Assembly (NCBI GenBank): GCA_043764015.1
Contig: JAYUKY010000015.1
Span: forward strand, 7,372 to 71,371
Reading direction: 5' to 3'
DNA: 64,000 nucleotides
Source: JANYGM01 sp043764015
GTDB lineage: Bacteria > Bacteroidota > Bacteroidia > Cytophagales > Thermonemataceae
Shown here one piece after another: positions 8,111 to 17,137 of this stretch. The notes below the pieces were generated by a model that saw only the letters and a program-made list of their open reading frames with translations, made no database searches and was not told the DNA's origin. The first letter of the stretch is position 1. Every line of letters starts with the position of its first letter. Made by a program: the position numbers and the translations under genes.

Positions 8111-10699
8111 TTAAAACGGTGCAGTTTCGTTTGTATTGTCAGTTGGTTTTGCTTTTGTGTCGTTCATTTTGCTGGCAAGCGTGATAAATTGGTTGGGCGC
8201 ATCAGCCGTAGGAAATGAAGTTGGTTCAGCCGAAAATGTAGTATCTGCACCAAAACCAAAATTATCCATATTTCCAAACTTCGTAAATTCTCCAATAAAT
8301 TTGAGTTTTACTGTGTCTAGTGAGCCGTTACGGTGTTTTGCAATAATCACTTCTGCCATATTCTCACAAGGCATACCGTTTTCATCTTGCGTAATTTTGT
8401 AGTATTCTGGTCTATATAAAAATATTACCATATCAGCATCCTGTTCTATACTTCCCGACTCCCTCAAATCAGAAAGCATTGGTTTTTTATCTCCTCCACG
8501 AGTTTCTACGGCACGACTAAGCTGCGAGAGTGCAATCACAGGTATATCCAATTCTTTGGCAATATTTTTGAGAGAACGAGAAATAAAGGCTATTTCTTGC
8601 TCTCTATTGCCTTTTCCACCACCGCCATCTCCACCAGACATCAGTTGCAAATAATCTACAATCAAAAGTTCTATGTTGTGTTGCGCCTTCAAACGGCGTG
8701 CTTTTGCCCTAAGCTCAAGCACAGAAAGCGCAGGCGTATCATCAATAAAAATAGGTGCTTCTGTGAGTTTAGTGATTTTTGAGTGCAGTTGTTCCCACTC
8801 ATATTGCATCAAATTTCCTTTTTTGATTTTCTCACTATTTAGCTCTGCTTCTGCTGATAAAAGCCTGTTTACCAATTGTATAGCTGACATTTCCAGAGAG
8901 AAAATAGCTACTGCTTTTTGGTGGTCAACGGCAGCATTACGCAAAGCAGATACCACAAAAGCAGTATTATGCGTTACGGTCATATCTTCCAGCAAAAAAA
9001 GCCTGTTTCCATCTATTTCAAAGCCATAATAATCATCAACTTTGTCATATTCAATTTTAAATCCTGTAACTTTCCAATCAATTTTACTTCCCCAAGCACG
9101 AGCTTTTTTGCGTTCTACCTTGACAGGGATTTTATCAATATCTCCATAAATACGCACTCTCCACACATCACACTCATAATTTATAGAAGTGATTTGGGCT
9201 TTTTTCTTTGTGAGAGAAGTTCTAAAACCAAGTGTATCACACAAAAACTTAATTTGTCGTGCTAAATCTTGATTTTTTTGCGTGATTTCGTAACCGTTAG
9301 ATTGTACCAAATAATGTCCGTCAGAATCCAGCAAACCAGCAAGCAATGACAAACGGTTTTCCGTAGAATTGACCAAATAATGCTGTGGAATGTGTTTATT
9401 CCTTATTAAGTTAAGATTTTGTAATCCTTTCAATAATGAAAACAAAGGAAATTCATCTTTCTTTGATGTAATTCTATAATCAGGGTGTTTTGCTTTATTA
9501 GTTGGTAAAGTGACACGAAGCCCTAATCTGTCCGCATATTCTTTTAAATATTCCACGACCTCCTCATCTACATTTGTAATGGTTGTTGATGTACTTGCAC
9601 CATCTCCTAGCCACATTCCCAAAAAATAAGGCTCAATAGTCACAGGTTTTTCTGCAAATTCTACTGCAACTTTGTAGCCTTTGTAGTTAGATTTGAATTT
9701 GTCTGATTTTTCTAAATACTCTTTCACAGAAATGTGCAGAACTTCTCCTTTTTTATGTTTTCCTTCATTTCTACTACGTTTCAAAGACAAAATATGACTT
9801 TCATTCACACCATAACGAATGCCTTTATTTTGGTTTATCCAATACATTTTTTCTTGTCCTCGTGCAAGAGAAAGCACTTTTCGTGGTGTAGAATCATCAC
9901 CCATCAAAAATTCTCCTACCTCAATATCTTCTACTTTTTTGAGTTCTCCATTGAATAAAAGTACCTTGGTTCCCTTACGAACACATTTTCCCATTCCGGG
10001 CCTTGCCGCTAAAATAATCAAATCAGAGCGTTGCCAGCCAGAGGTTACTTGGTCTAAGTCATTAAAACCCGTTGGTACGCCTGTAAGACCATCTTTTTTA
10101 TCTTTTTTTGCTTCTAACTCTTCTAATGCAATGCTCATCAAATCCTTCATCTTCATATAATTTTTTCTGATATTTTTTTCAGAAACATCAAATAAAGATT
10201 GTTGAGCGGCATCTAGGAGTTGTAAAACGTCTGTGGTATCTTCAAAAGCCTGCGTTTCTATTTTGGAGCAAATAGTAATCAAAGCACGTTTTATGGCGTA
10301 TTGCATCAAAAGACGTGAATGATACACAATATTTGCCGCAGAATTGACACGAGAGGTCAGTTCTGCAATCACATAAGCACCACCCACAAACTCCAACTTG
10401 CCCAAAGAACGCAGTTTTTGTGTAACTGTAATAATATCAATAGGCTCAGAATTTTGGAACAATTCTTTGATAGCGTTGTAAATTTCTTGGTGTGCAGGCT
10501 TGTAAAACGTGTCTGGGTACAAAATATCAATGACATCATTGATAGCTTCTTTTTCTATCATCAATGCACCCAAAACAACTTCCTCAAGTTCTAGGGCTTG
10601 TGGTTGCAATTTCCCATTGGTTACAGGATTTTTGAAAGGCGTCTTGTAAGTGCCTTTTTTATTGGCAAAATTGTCGTTGTTGAGGAGATTATTGTCCAT
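8111..10699 (-). CDS. dnaB: Replicative DNA helicase DnaB containing an intein
   Basis: Hexameric 5'-3' helicase that opens the replication fork. The precursor is 862 residues; after removal of a 340-residue intein the helicase is 522 residues, normal for the family. The N-terminal DnaB domain begins at LQPQALELEEVVLGALM. The Walker A motif ARPGMGK-T is split by the intein right after the lysine. Further motifs IELLIVDYLQLM (Walker B) and the intact LRESGSIEQDADMV follow. The ATG at 10699 is preferred over an in-frame GTG at 10783: a -7 promoter box (10786-10793) puts the transcript start next to that GTG, and a 13-bp-arm hairpin lies in between. Confidence 0.96.
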   Translation of the reverse strand: MDNNLLNNDNFANKKGTYKTPFKNPVTNGKLQPQALELEEVVLGALMIEKEAINDVIDILYPDTFYKPAHQEIYNAIKELFQNSEPIDIITVTQKLRSLGKLEFVGGAYVIAELTSRVNSAANIVYHSRLLMQYAIKRALITICSKIETQAFEDTTDVLQLLDAAQQSLFDVSEKNIRKNYMKMKDLMSIALEELEAKKDKKDGLTGVPTGFNDLDQVTSGWQRSDLIILAARPGMGKCVRKGTKVLLFNGELKKVEDIEVGEFLMGDDSTPRKVLSLARGQEKMYWINQNKGIRYGVNESHILSLKRSRNEGKHKKGEVLHISVKEYLEKSDKFKSNYKGYKVAVEFAEKPVTIEPYFLGMWLGDGASTSTTITNVDEEVVEYLKEYADRLGLRVTLPTNKAKHPDYRITSKKDEFPLFSLLKGLQNLNLIRNKHIPQHYLVNSTENRLSLLAGLLDSDGHYLVQSNGYEITQKNQDLARQIKFLCDTLGFRTSLTKKKAQITSINYECDVWRVRIYGDIDKIPVKVERKKARAWGSKIDWKVTGFKIEYDKVDDYYGFEIDGNRLFLLEDMTVTHNTAFVVSALRNAAVDHQKAVAIFSLEMSAIQLVNRLLSAEAELNSEKIKKGNLMQYEWEQLHSKITKLTEAPIFIDDTPALSVLELRAKARRLKAQHNIELLIVDYLQLMSGGDGGGGKGNREQEIAFISRSLKNIAKELDIPVIALSQLSRAVETRGGDKKPMLSDLRESGSIEQDADMVIFLYRPEYYKITQDENGMPCENMAEVIIAKHRNGSLDTVKLKFIGEFTKFGNMDNFGFGADTTFSAEPTSFPTADAPNQFITLASKMNDTKAKPTDNTNETAPF
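8966..9985 (-). other. LAGLIDADG homing-endonuclease intein in the DnaB P-loop
   Basis: Residues 239-578 of the precursor. It starts with Cys directly after the Walker A lysine and ends THN before an extein Thr (T579), the residues needed for protein splicing. N-terminal Hint block CVRKGTKVLLFNG and C-terminal block FLLEDMTVTHN are intact. Two LAGLIDADG-type helices are seen, LGMWLGDGAS and LAGLLDSDGHY, each with its acidic residue, so the homing endonuclease looks potentially active. Unspliced protein would lack a working P-loop. Rhodothermus-type DnaB inteins use the same kind of site; that comparison is from memory. Confidence 0.95.
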
Positions 10700-10719
10700 T
10701 GTTGTTGTAACTTTTATAC

Positions 10720-10752
10720 AACTTTTGGAGGGTTTTAAACCCTCCAAAAGTT
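10720..10752. promoter_or_regulatory. Hairpin in the dnaB leader
   Basis: Perfect 13-bp arms (AACTTTTGGAGGG and its complement) around a 7-base loop, between the dnaB -7 box and the chosen ATG, so it would form in the 5' untranslated RNA. It may be a dispersed hairpin repeat or a leader control element. Confidence 0.6.
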
Positions 10753-10785
10753 TATTTATCTTTATTTTTTCCTTGTGATTCACTA

Positions 10786-10793
10786 CAAATATA
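10786..10793 (-). promoter_or_regulatory. -7 box of dnaB
   Basis: TATATTTG on the minus strand, a perfect TAnnTTTG match, 87 bp before the ATG at 10699. It decides the start choice for dnaB. Confidence 0.65.
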
Positions 10794-10882
10794 CGCAGAA
10801 AAAGTGGGATAGTTTTATATTTTTTTAAGTAAATTTCCTTGAAATTCTTAATGATTTGATAGTGAAAGAGATAAAAAATGCG

Positions 10883-10890
10883 TACTTTTG
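10883..10890 (+). promoter_or_regulatory. -7 box before the membrane protein gene
   Basis: TACTTTTG followed by CACC. It overlaps a possible TTG start at 10888, which rules that start out in favour of ATG 10924. Confidence 0.65.
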
Positions 10891-10923
10891 CACCTCAATT
10901 TAACCCAATTCAATACCAACTCA

Positions 10924-11451
10924 ATGGACGCACTTACGGATTTAGCCAAAATTATTTTACCTGCAGCACTCGTACTTTATGGAATGTACTTGACTATTCA
11001 GTCTTTTCTAAACAAAGAATTTCAGAGAAAACTCGCTGAAATTAAACTAAAAAACACGGAGGTTATTCTCACAGGGCGTTTGCAGGCGTATGAGCGTATG
11101 TGTTTGTTTTTGGAAAGGATTTCACCTGAAAATCTGTTATTGCGTATCAATGCTAATTCTCCAGAACTCACCGCAGATGATTTGCACCAAATAATGCTCC
11201 ACGAGATACGCAATGAGTTTTCGCATAATCTTTCGCAACAAATTTATATGTCTGACGAAACTTGGGTGCTTATCCGCAACGCAAAAGAAGAAGTAATTAC
11301 GCTTATCAATAATTCTGTGGCAACAATGCACGATAACGCCACAAGTTTAGACCTTGCCAAACAAATTTTTGAGAATATCAGGGCTTATAATCTTTCGCCT
11401 ATTGCACCTGCAATGGCAAATTTGAAAGAAGAAGTAATGAAATTATTGTAG
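10924..11451 (+). CDS. Conserved membrane-anchored protein of unknown function
   Basis: 175 residues. One N-terminal membrane helix (about residues 8-27, IILPAALVLYGMYLTIQSF) is followed by a mainly helical cytoplasmic domain with the pattern LQAYERMCLFLERISPENLL and a central LHEIRNEFSHNLSQQ segment. It resembles a Bacteroidota-specific family of unknown function (possibly the one listed as DUF7935; not verified). It is divergent from dnaB, with the two promoters about 100 bp apart. The start is the ATG 34 bp after the -7 box. Function unknown. Confidence 0.75.
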   Translation: MDALTDLAKIILPAALVLYGMYLTIQSFLNKEFQRKLAEIKLKNTEVILTGRLQAYERMCLFLERISPENLLLRINANSPELTADDLHQIMLHEIRNEFSHNLSQQIYMSDETWVLIRNAKEEVITLINNSVATMHDNATSLDLAKQIFENIRAYNLSPIAPAMANLKEEVMKLL

Positions 11452-11607
11452 GAAATCTTATAAATTGTCTAAATATAGTTTTAAAACATCAATCAACCCC
11501 TTATTTAAAATATTATTTAGACAGTTAAAATAAATTCTTGTTTAGTTTACAAAAAATACCTACATTGTAGAACACTAACATAATTGGAATTTTTTTATGA
11601 CTTTTAA

Positions 11608-14600
11608 ATGATGCAAGCACTCCAACAATTTTTTAAAACATATTTTGCTGTGGGTTTAGCTGATGATAAGCTAAAACGGCAACTTATAGCATTGAATTTT
11701 AATTTGTATGTCTTCCTTATTATGATGTTTTTTGCTATTATTTATTATTTAATAGGCATTGACGCAATCATCACGACTTATACACTCTGTTTTGGAATTA
11801 CTTTTTTGGGTACTTTCCTGTTAGCTTGGCATAGTTATCATTATGCAAGCATATTGTACATGTTTATTTCTATCAATCTTGGTTTTGGTGGTGGTATGCT
11901 CCTATGGGGAAATCCTTTTGAAATAGGAATTGTATTCTTACCTCTTATTTGTGGTTATTTTGTACTTTTTGACTTAAAAGACAAAGGAGTTCTTTACCTT
12001 GTCTTTCTTTCAATTACTATTCTTGCTATTACTCGTCTTTTTGATTGGTCAATTTTTGTGGTAGATGTTCCTATTTTGTACAAAAAAAATATTTATATTT
12101 CTATTTTAGTAATTTCGTTGCTTACTGCTTTGTATTTTATCAATATCATTACCAGAATGAGTGGTAAGACTGAAAGAAGGCTAGAACTTCAAAGCTTTGC
12201 TATGGATAATGCAGGAGATAGCATTTTGTGGTTAGATAAAACGGGAAATATTTGTTATGCTAATAAAATGTCTATAAAAACTTTTCAATATGAAAAGCAG
12301 ATTTTACTAAAAAGTAATATTTTTGAACTTTGTAAAGACTTTTCTAAGCAAGAATGGCAAAATACGTGGCAAATACTAGAAAAAAACGAATTGATGTATT
12401 TAGAATACGTCTTTTGTAATGCTGTTAATGCAAAAATTGATATGGATATTTCTTTTTCTATGATGCATACTGGAAAAGAATATTATGTTTGTGCTTTTAT
12501 GAAAGATATAAGTGAGCCAAAACGCTTGGAAAACGTCAAACAAGCAGAAAAAAATGTACTCAAAAACATTGCACAAGGCTATAGTGTGCAGGCATCAGTA
12601 GGGATTTTCCTAAGAAATTTGGAACATTCTGTACAAAATCAAATGTTTTCTTCTATTTTACTTATCAATAAAGAAGGTGTAGAGAAAGAAAAACTTGCTT
12701 ATTATTCTGCGCCAAATCTCCCAGAAAGCTATATTGATGTACTAGAAGCAACAGAAATAGAAATAAATGCTTCTACATCTGGTAGAGCTGTTTTTAATAG
12801 AAGAACAACTATCATAGAAAGTATTGATAAAAGTGATTTTGAAGAAAATTACAGAGAAACAACTAATAATCATCATTTTAAAGCCTGTTGTGCTTTGCCT
12901 ATGTTTGCTAGTAATGGCGAGGTTTTGGGCGTGCTTACTATTTATTATGACAGTGAGCAAAAACCCACTAACAAAGATTTGGAAGTCTTGGAAAGTGCCA
13001 AAAATACTCTTTCTATTATCATTGAGCGAAGTTTGACAGACCAAGCACTGCGCAAAAGTGAAGCCAATAATAAGGCTCTTATTAAAGCTATTCCTGATAA
13101 TATCTTTATGATTGACAAAGAAGGCACGTATCAAAAAATAATAGCAGATAATGATACAGATTTGATAGCTCCTATTGAAGATATTATAGGCAAAAATGTT
13201 ATTGATGTTATGCCAAAAGAAGTGGCTATAAAAATGCTACGAATGATACAAAAAGTAACATCTACGGGTTTTCCACAGTCTTTTGAACATACTAATAATA
13301 ATATTTTTGGTATTCGTAAATTTTATGAAACACGAATGGTTGCCCACGAAAACGGTGGCGTGGTTACTATTGTCAGAAATATCACTGAAAGAAAGAAAAA
13401 TGAACAACTTATTGAGGAAAATAACAGCAAAATTAACGCTATTCTTGAAAGTACCTCGCACATTATCTTTGCCTTAGATACGGAACTGCGTTATATTGCG
13501 TTCAATCCTACACATAAGGCACGTATGAAAGCTATTTATGATGTTGATATTGCTATTGGTGTTAGCATACCAGAAAATGCTATTTTTAATGCTAAAATAA
13601 AGGCTAATTTTTTGCGTGCATTGCAAGGAGAGCAGTTTGTCTTAGTGGAAGAAGTTCACGTCAATGATCACAAAACGCTTTATTACGAGATATTCCATAA
13701 TCCTATCCGTAATGCCTTGTCAGAAGTTACGGGACTTGCTATTTTCTCACAAGACATCACAGAAAGAATACTTTTTGAAGAAGAACTCAAAGAGGCAAAA
13801 ATAAAAGCAGAAGCAGGCGCAAAAGCAAAATCTGCGTTTTTGTCTAATATGAGCCACGAAATAAGAACGCCAATGAACGTGATTATGGGACTTACTAATA
13901 TTGTTTTGCAGGATAATTTGTCCGCAAAATCTAGAGAAAATCTAAGAACTGTCAAATCTTCTACAGAAAATCTGCTAGGAATTATCAATGATGTATTAGA
14001 TATTTCTAAGATAGAAGCAGGAAAAGTTTCTTTGGAAGAGAAAGATTTTGACCTTTTTGAGTTGTTGAAAGACATTGAAAGAGTTTTTTCTTTTTCAACG
14101 AAAGAGAAAAAATTGTATTTTAACGTGAACATGGCAGACAATATGCCAAAAATTGTCAAAGGAGACCGTTTGCGCCTTAATCAAATTCTTATCAATTTGC
14201 TTGGCAACGCTTTTAAATTTACCAATGAAGGTGGCGTAACGCTTAGTGTGGATATGTTGGAAGAAAGTTTGAGTTTTGATGTACTCAAATTTGTCATTAC
14301 AGACACAGGAATAGGTATTCCTGTAAGACAACAAGAAAGTATTTTTGAAAGTTTTACGCAGGCTTTCAGCGACAAAGCAAAAAAAATTCAAGGGACAGGT
14401 TTGGGACTTGCTATCACCAAACAACTGGTAGAACTGCAAAATGGGCGTGTTTATGTAAAAAGTGAACTAGGAAAAGGAAGTGATTTTATCATAGAATTGC
14501 CATTTTTGAAGGCAAATACCACACAAATTGTTTCAGAAAATACTATGCAAAATAATAAAGTTCAAGGCACAATTAGCCTAAAAGGAATAAGGATTTTGCT

Positions 14601-15381
14601 TGCAGAAGATAACCTGCTTAACCAATTTGTCGCAAAACAAATTCTGGCAGAATGGCAAGTAGTGCTAGAAATAGCCAATACAGGCGTAGAAGTGCTAGAA
14701 AAAATGGCTAAACAAGATTTTGATTTGATACTTATGGATTTGCAAATGCCCGAAATGAGTGGTTTTGAGGCAGCAGAATACATACGTACCAAACTTTTTG
14801 CACCAGAAAATAGCATACCAATCATAGCACTTACGGCAGACGCTTTCCAAGAAACACGCCAAAAAGCCTTAGAAATAGGTATGAATGCCGTTGTTACGAA
14901 ACCTTTTCAAGCTGAAGAACTTTTTAATGTAATTGCACAATTTGCAACTCAAACAACTCAAATACAACCAACATTACAAGAAACAATACCTAAAAATACA
15001 GATTTAAAGCAAAATGCACCACAAAATCAACAAATAGACCTCAATAATCTCAACAAATTACTTAATAATGACCCAAAGGCTTTAAAACAGCTTTTCAAAA
15101 TATTTACAGAAAACTTTAAAGTAGATATCAAAATGCTTAAAAAAGCACAAGAAGCACAAGATTTGTCAAAACTGGAAAGCCTTGCACACAAATTAAAATC
15201 TACTTTCAGCACTTTTGGCATACATCACACAAGTAAAATCCTACTTGAAATTGAAAAAAATGCTATGAATGGTATCAATCAAGAAGATTTAGCAGGGCTT
15301 GTGGGTGATGTTACACATAGCTACGAATGTGCTTGTGAGGAGATTAAAGGCATTTTGAATATGGCAGTCGTACAAGGATAG
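11608..15381 (+). CDS. Hybrid sensor histidine kinase with GAF/PAS, REC and HPt domains
   Basis: 1257 residues, a complete phosphorelay in one protein. Order: five or six membrane helices (about 20-185), PAS (about 195-300), GAF (about 310-475), two more PAS domains (about 490-740), HisKA with H750 in NMSHEIRTPMN, HATPase (GDRLRLNQILINLLGNAFKF, DTGIGIP, GTGLGLAI), receiver with D1044 in LILMDLQMPEMSG, and an HPt domain with H1194 in LAHKLKSTF. Phosphate should pass H750 to D1044 to H1194 and then to an outside regulator, as in ArcB or BvgS. No such regulator is adjacent; the single-REC protein at 44513 is one candidate. The input signal is unknown. Confidence 0.95.
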   Translation: MMQALQQFFKTYFAVGLADDKLKRQLIALNFNLYVFLIMMFFAIIYYLIGIDAIITTYTLCFGITFLGTFLLAWHSYHYASILYMFISINLGFGGGMLLWGNPFEIGIVFLPLICGYFVLFDLKDKGVLYLVFLSITILAITRLFDWSIFVVDVPILYKKNIYISILVISLLTALYFINIITRMSGKTERRLELQSFAMDNAGDSILWLDKTGNICYANKMSIKTFQYEKQILLKSNIFELCKDFSKQEWQNTWQILEKNELMYLEYVFCNAVNAKIDMDISFSMMHTGKEYYVCAFMKDISEPKRLENVKQAEKNVLKNIAQGYSVQASVGIFLRNLEHSVQNQMFSSILLINKEGVEKEKLAYYSAPNLPESYIDVLEATEIEINASTSGRAVFNRRTTIIESIDKSDFEENYRETTNNHHFKACCALPMFASNGEVLGVLTIYYDSEQKPTNKDLEVLESAKNTLSIIIERSLTDQALRKSEANNKALIKAIPDNIFMIDKEGTYQKIIADNDTDLIAPIEDIIGKNVIDVMPKEVAIKMLRMIQKVTSTGFPQSFEHTNNNIFGIRKFYETRMVAHENGGVVTIVRNITERKKNEQLIEENNSKINAILESTSHIIFALDTELRYIAFNPTHKARMKAIYDVDIAIGVSIPENAIFNAKIKANFLRALQGEQFVLVEEVHVNDHKTLYYEIFHNPIRNALSEVTGLAIFSQDITERILFEEELKEAKIKAEAGAKAKSAFLSNMSHEIRTPMNVIMGLTNIVLQDNLSAKSRENLRTVKSSTENLLGIINDVLDISKIEAGKVSLEEKDFDLFELLKDIERVFSFSTKEKKLYFNVNMADNMPKIVKGDRLRLNQILINLLGNAFKFTNEGGVTLSVDMLEESLSFDVLKFVITDTGIGIPVRQQESIFESFTQAFSDKAKKIQGTGLGLAITKQLVELQNGRVYVKSELGKGSDFIIELPFLKANTTQIVSENTMQNNKVQGTISLKGIRILLAEDNLLNQFVAKQILAEWQVVLEIANTGVEVLEKMAKQDFDLILMDLQMPEMSGFEAAEYIRTKLFAPENSIPIIALTADAFQETRQKALEIGMNAVVTKPFQAEELFNVIAQFATQTTQIQPTLQETIPKNTDLKQNAPQNQQIDLNNLNKLLNNDPKALKQLFKIFTENFKVDIKMLKKAQEAQDLSKLESLAHKLKSTFSTFGIHHTSKILLEIEKNAMNGINQEDLAGLVGDVTHSYECACEEIKGILNMAVVQG

Positions 15382-15423
15382 GTAAGAGGTAAGAGGTACG
15401 AAGTAAGAGATACGAAGTACGAA
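15381..15423. repeat. Tandem 7-bp repeat, GGTACGA family
   Basis: About six consecutive heptamers of the type GGTAAGA/GGTACGA/AGTACGA directly after the kinase stop codon; a reversed copy follows before 15483. The pair lies between convergent genes. Confidence 0.7.
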
Positions 15424-15483
15424 TATAAATCACGGATTTAATAGCTAGCGTTTTATGTTCGTACTTCTTATTTCATACCTTTT

Positions 15484-16257
15484 CTAAGAGCTGTATCCAA
15501 TTATTCTATAAACACTATATCCAAGCCATTCGTGAAGTAAAATGTAAGAATGATATAAAGATTTTTCCGTTGGTACAAGCCAAGAAAGTGCGTGAATTGT
15601 TTTTCTATCAGTACCATTATTATAAAAATCTGTAGCAAATCCATCAGCTTTTATTCCTGCTTTGTCAAAGCAGCCCAAAGCACGCCTCAAATGAAAAGCA
15701 GAAGTAATGATTAAATACTTTTGATTAGGGAAATCTTTGTTGAGAACTTTGGCAGAAAAGAGTGCATTTTCACGGGTATTAGCAGATTTATCTTCCAAGA
15801 TAATAGCATTTTCAGGTACGCCAGCCAATAAAAGAAATTTTTTGAGGTCTTGTGCTTCATCTTCATCTTTTTGTGGCTGAAAACTCCCACCAGAAATAAG
15901 TATTTTTTTGATATTTCCATTCTTATAGAGTTGTAAAGCGTGGGTAATACGGTCAGCTCCTTTGTTGAAATAAGTGCGGTCGTGGGGTATTTTATGGACG
16001 TTTAGCACACCTGTAAGCACCACTCCAACCTCATAAGTAGCTACATTTGCCATAGGCGTAGGTGGTACTTCCCACTGCAAAAACGCTTCATTGGTGAGGG
16101 CAGGATTACCAAAAATAAATAATATTCCTATACATATTTTGAGGGCTTTTTTTCTTCTTTTGTCATTTTTAGTAAAAATTGCATAAAAAAGCAAAAAGAT
16201 AATCCAAAACATTGGCATCAATACATAAAATAGTGTTTTTGAAAGGATATAAAACAT
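15484..16257 (-). CDS. YdcF/SanA/ElyC family protein (DUF218)
   Basis: 257 residues. Two N-terminal membrane helices (about 5-25 and 38-53) precede a DUF218 domain: VVLTGVLN, GADRITHALQLYKNG, KILISGGS, a NTRENA block and YLIITSAFHLRRAL, all typical. The family includes SanA and ElyC, membrane proteins linked to envelope barrier function and lipid carrier metabolism. The exact reaction is unknown. Convergent with the hybrid kinase; the spacer is made of heptamer repeats. Confidence 0.85.
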   Translation of the reverse strand: MFYILSKTLFYVLMPMFWIIFLLFYAIFTKNDKRRKKALKICIGILFIFGNPALTNEAFLQWEVPPTPMANVATYEVGVVLTGVLNVHKIPHDRTYFNKGADRITHALQLYKNGNIKKILISGGSFQPQKDEDEAQDLKKFLLLAGVPENAIILEDKSANTRENALFSAKVLNKDFPNQKYLIITSAFHLRRALGCFDKAGIKADGFATDFYNNGTDRKTIHALSWLVPTEKSLYHSYILLHEWLGYSVYRIIGYSS

Positions 16258-16356
16258 TTTGGTAGTTGTAGAATTAATATAAAATGCAAAAACTCACCTT
16301 AAAGATATTAAAGCAAGTTTTGTCAATACCATAAATTTAATAAATCAGATTAAAAT

Positions 16357-16530
16357 TTATTTTGTTACTGTGAAGGTCATATATAAAAGATTTTTTCCTC
16401 CAGCCTGTTCCAAGTTGGCGTGAATTTCTTTGATTTTCCAGCCGTCTTGCAAGAAAGTTTGTATCTCTGTAAGGTCTGCAGTAGGGTTACTTGTCAAATT
16501 GACAATTTTGTTTATTGTTTTAGATTCCAT
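16357..16530 (-). CDS. Small protein of 57 residues, unknown
   Basis: ORF from ATG 16530 to TAA 16357. The sequence has coding character: an amphipathic N-terminal half, QTFLQDGWKIKEIHANLEQ in the middle, then a strand-like C-terminus YMTFTVTK. It has its own minus-strand -7 box TATCTTTG (16625-16632), giving a leader of about 90 nt. The alpha plus beta pattern recalls small DUF4177-like proteins, but I do not recognise it firmly. No membrane segment. Confidence 0.6.
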   Translation of the reverse strand: MESKTINKIVNLTSNPTADLTEIQTFLQDGWKIKEIHANLEQAGGKNLLYMTFTVTK

Positions 16531-16624
16531 ATAATTTTGTTAGAAATACCAAAGAAGCGGCTTTGAGGTTGATTTTAATTTTTACAAAACAGTCTATAAA
16601 AATGATTTTGTAGTAATTGTTCTG

Positions 16625-16632
16625 CAAAGATA
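16625..16632 (-). promoter_or_regulatory. -7 box for the 57-residue gene
   Basis: TATCTTTG followed by GC on the minus strand, about 95 bp before ATG 16530. Confidence 0.5.
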
Positions 16633-16749
16633 ATTTTTATTTGTTTTATTTAATAATTTTACATAAAAATATTTTCAAAGTTATCTTTAAATGGTATTTT
16701 TATCATATTTTAAAAGCCTTTGTCTAAATATTTTCTTCAAACATCATTC

Positions 16750-16986
16750 TTAGACAGTTTTTGTAGCTTCAACAGTTTTACTGGCTTCGTTCTTTTTTGT
16801 AAGTTCGTTTACTTTATCTGTAAGTTTTGTCATTTGTGTACCAATGCTAGACTTGATATCACCTGCTTTTTTAGCTAGTTTTTTGCGAGTTTCTTTTCCG
16901 CTATCAGGTGCAATAAGTAAGCCTGCAACTGCTCCCACGCCCACACCAGCAAGGAAAGAAAGAAGAATTTTTTGTCCAGTATTCAT
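16750..16986 (-). CDS. YtxH domain protein
   Basis: 78 residues. A glycine-rich membrane helix (FLAGVGVGAVAGLLIAP) is followed by the family hallmark PDSGKETRKKL and a charged helical tail. YtxH-type proteins are small, stress-related envelope-associated proteins in many bacteria; the molecular role is unknown. Monocistronic. Confidence 0.85.
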   Translation of the reverse strand: MNTGQKILLSFLAGVGVGAVAGLLIAPDSGKETRKKLAKKAGDIKSSIGTQMTKLTDKVNELTKKNEASKTVEATKTV

Positions 16987-17137
16987 AAAAAATTATGTTT
17001 AAATTGTGAAGGATAATTAAATTTGGAATTTGATAAAAAAAGAATATTCACAAAAATATGAAATCTTAGTTTTAAAACACTATTTTTGGGAATAAAATTT
17101 ACTTTTTTAAAAATATTTCTTTTTTTCTTACTTTTTT

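Noticed and set aside
10700..10783. 28-residue N-terminal extension of DnaB from a GTG
   Set aside because: It starts next to a -7 promoter box and runs through a perfect hairpin; the downstream ATG gives a normal DnaB length.
15381..15480. Heptamer arrays as a CRISPR array
   Set aside because: Units are 7 bp with no unique spacers of constant length and no cas genes.
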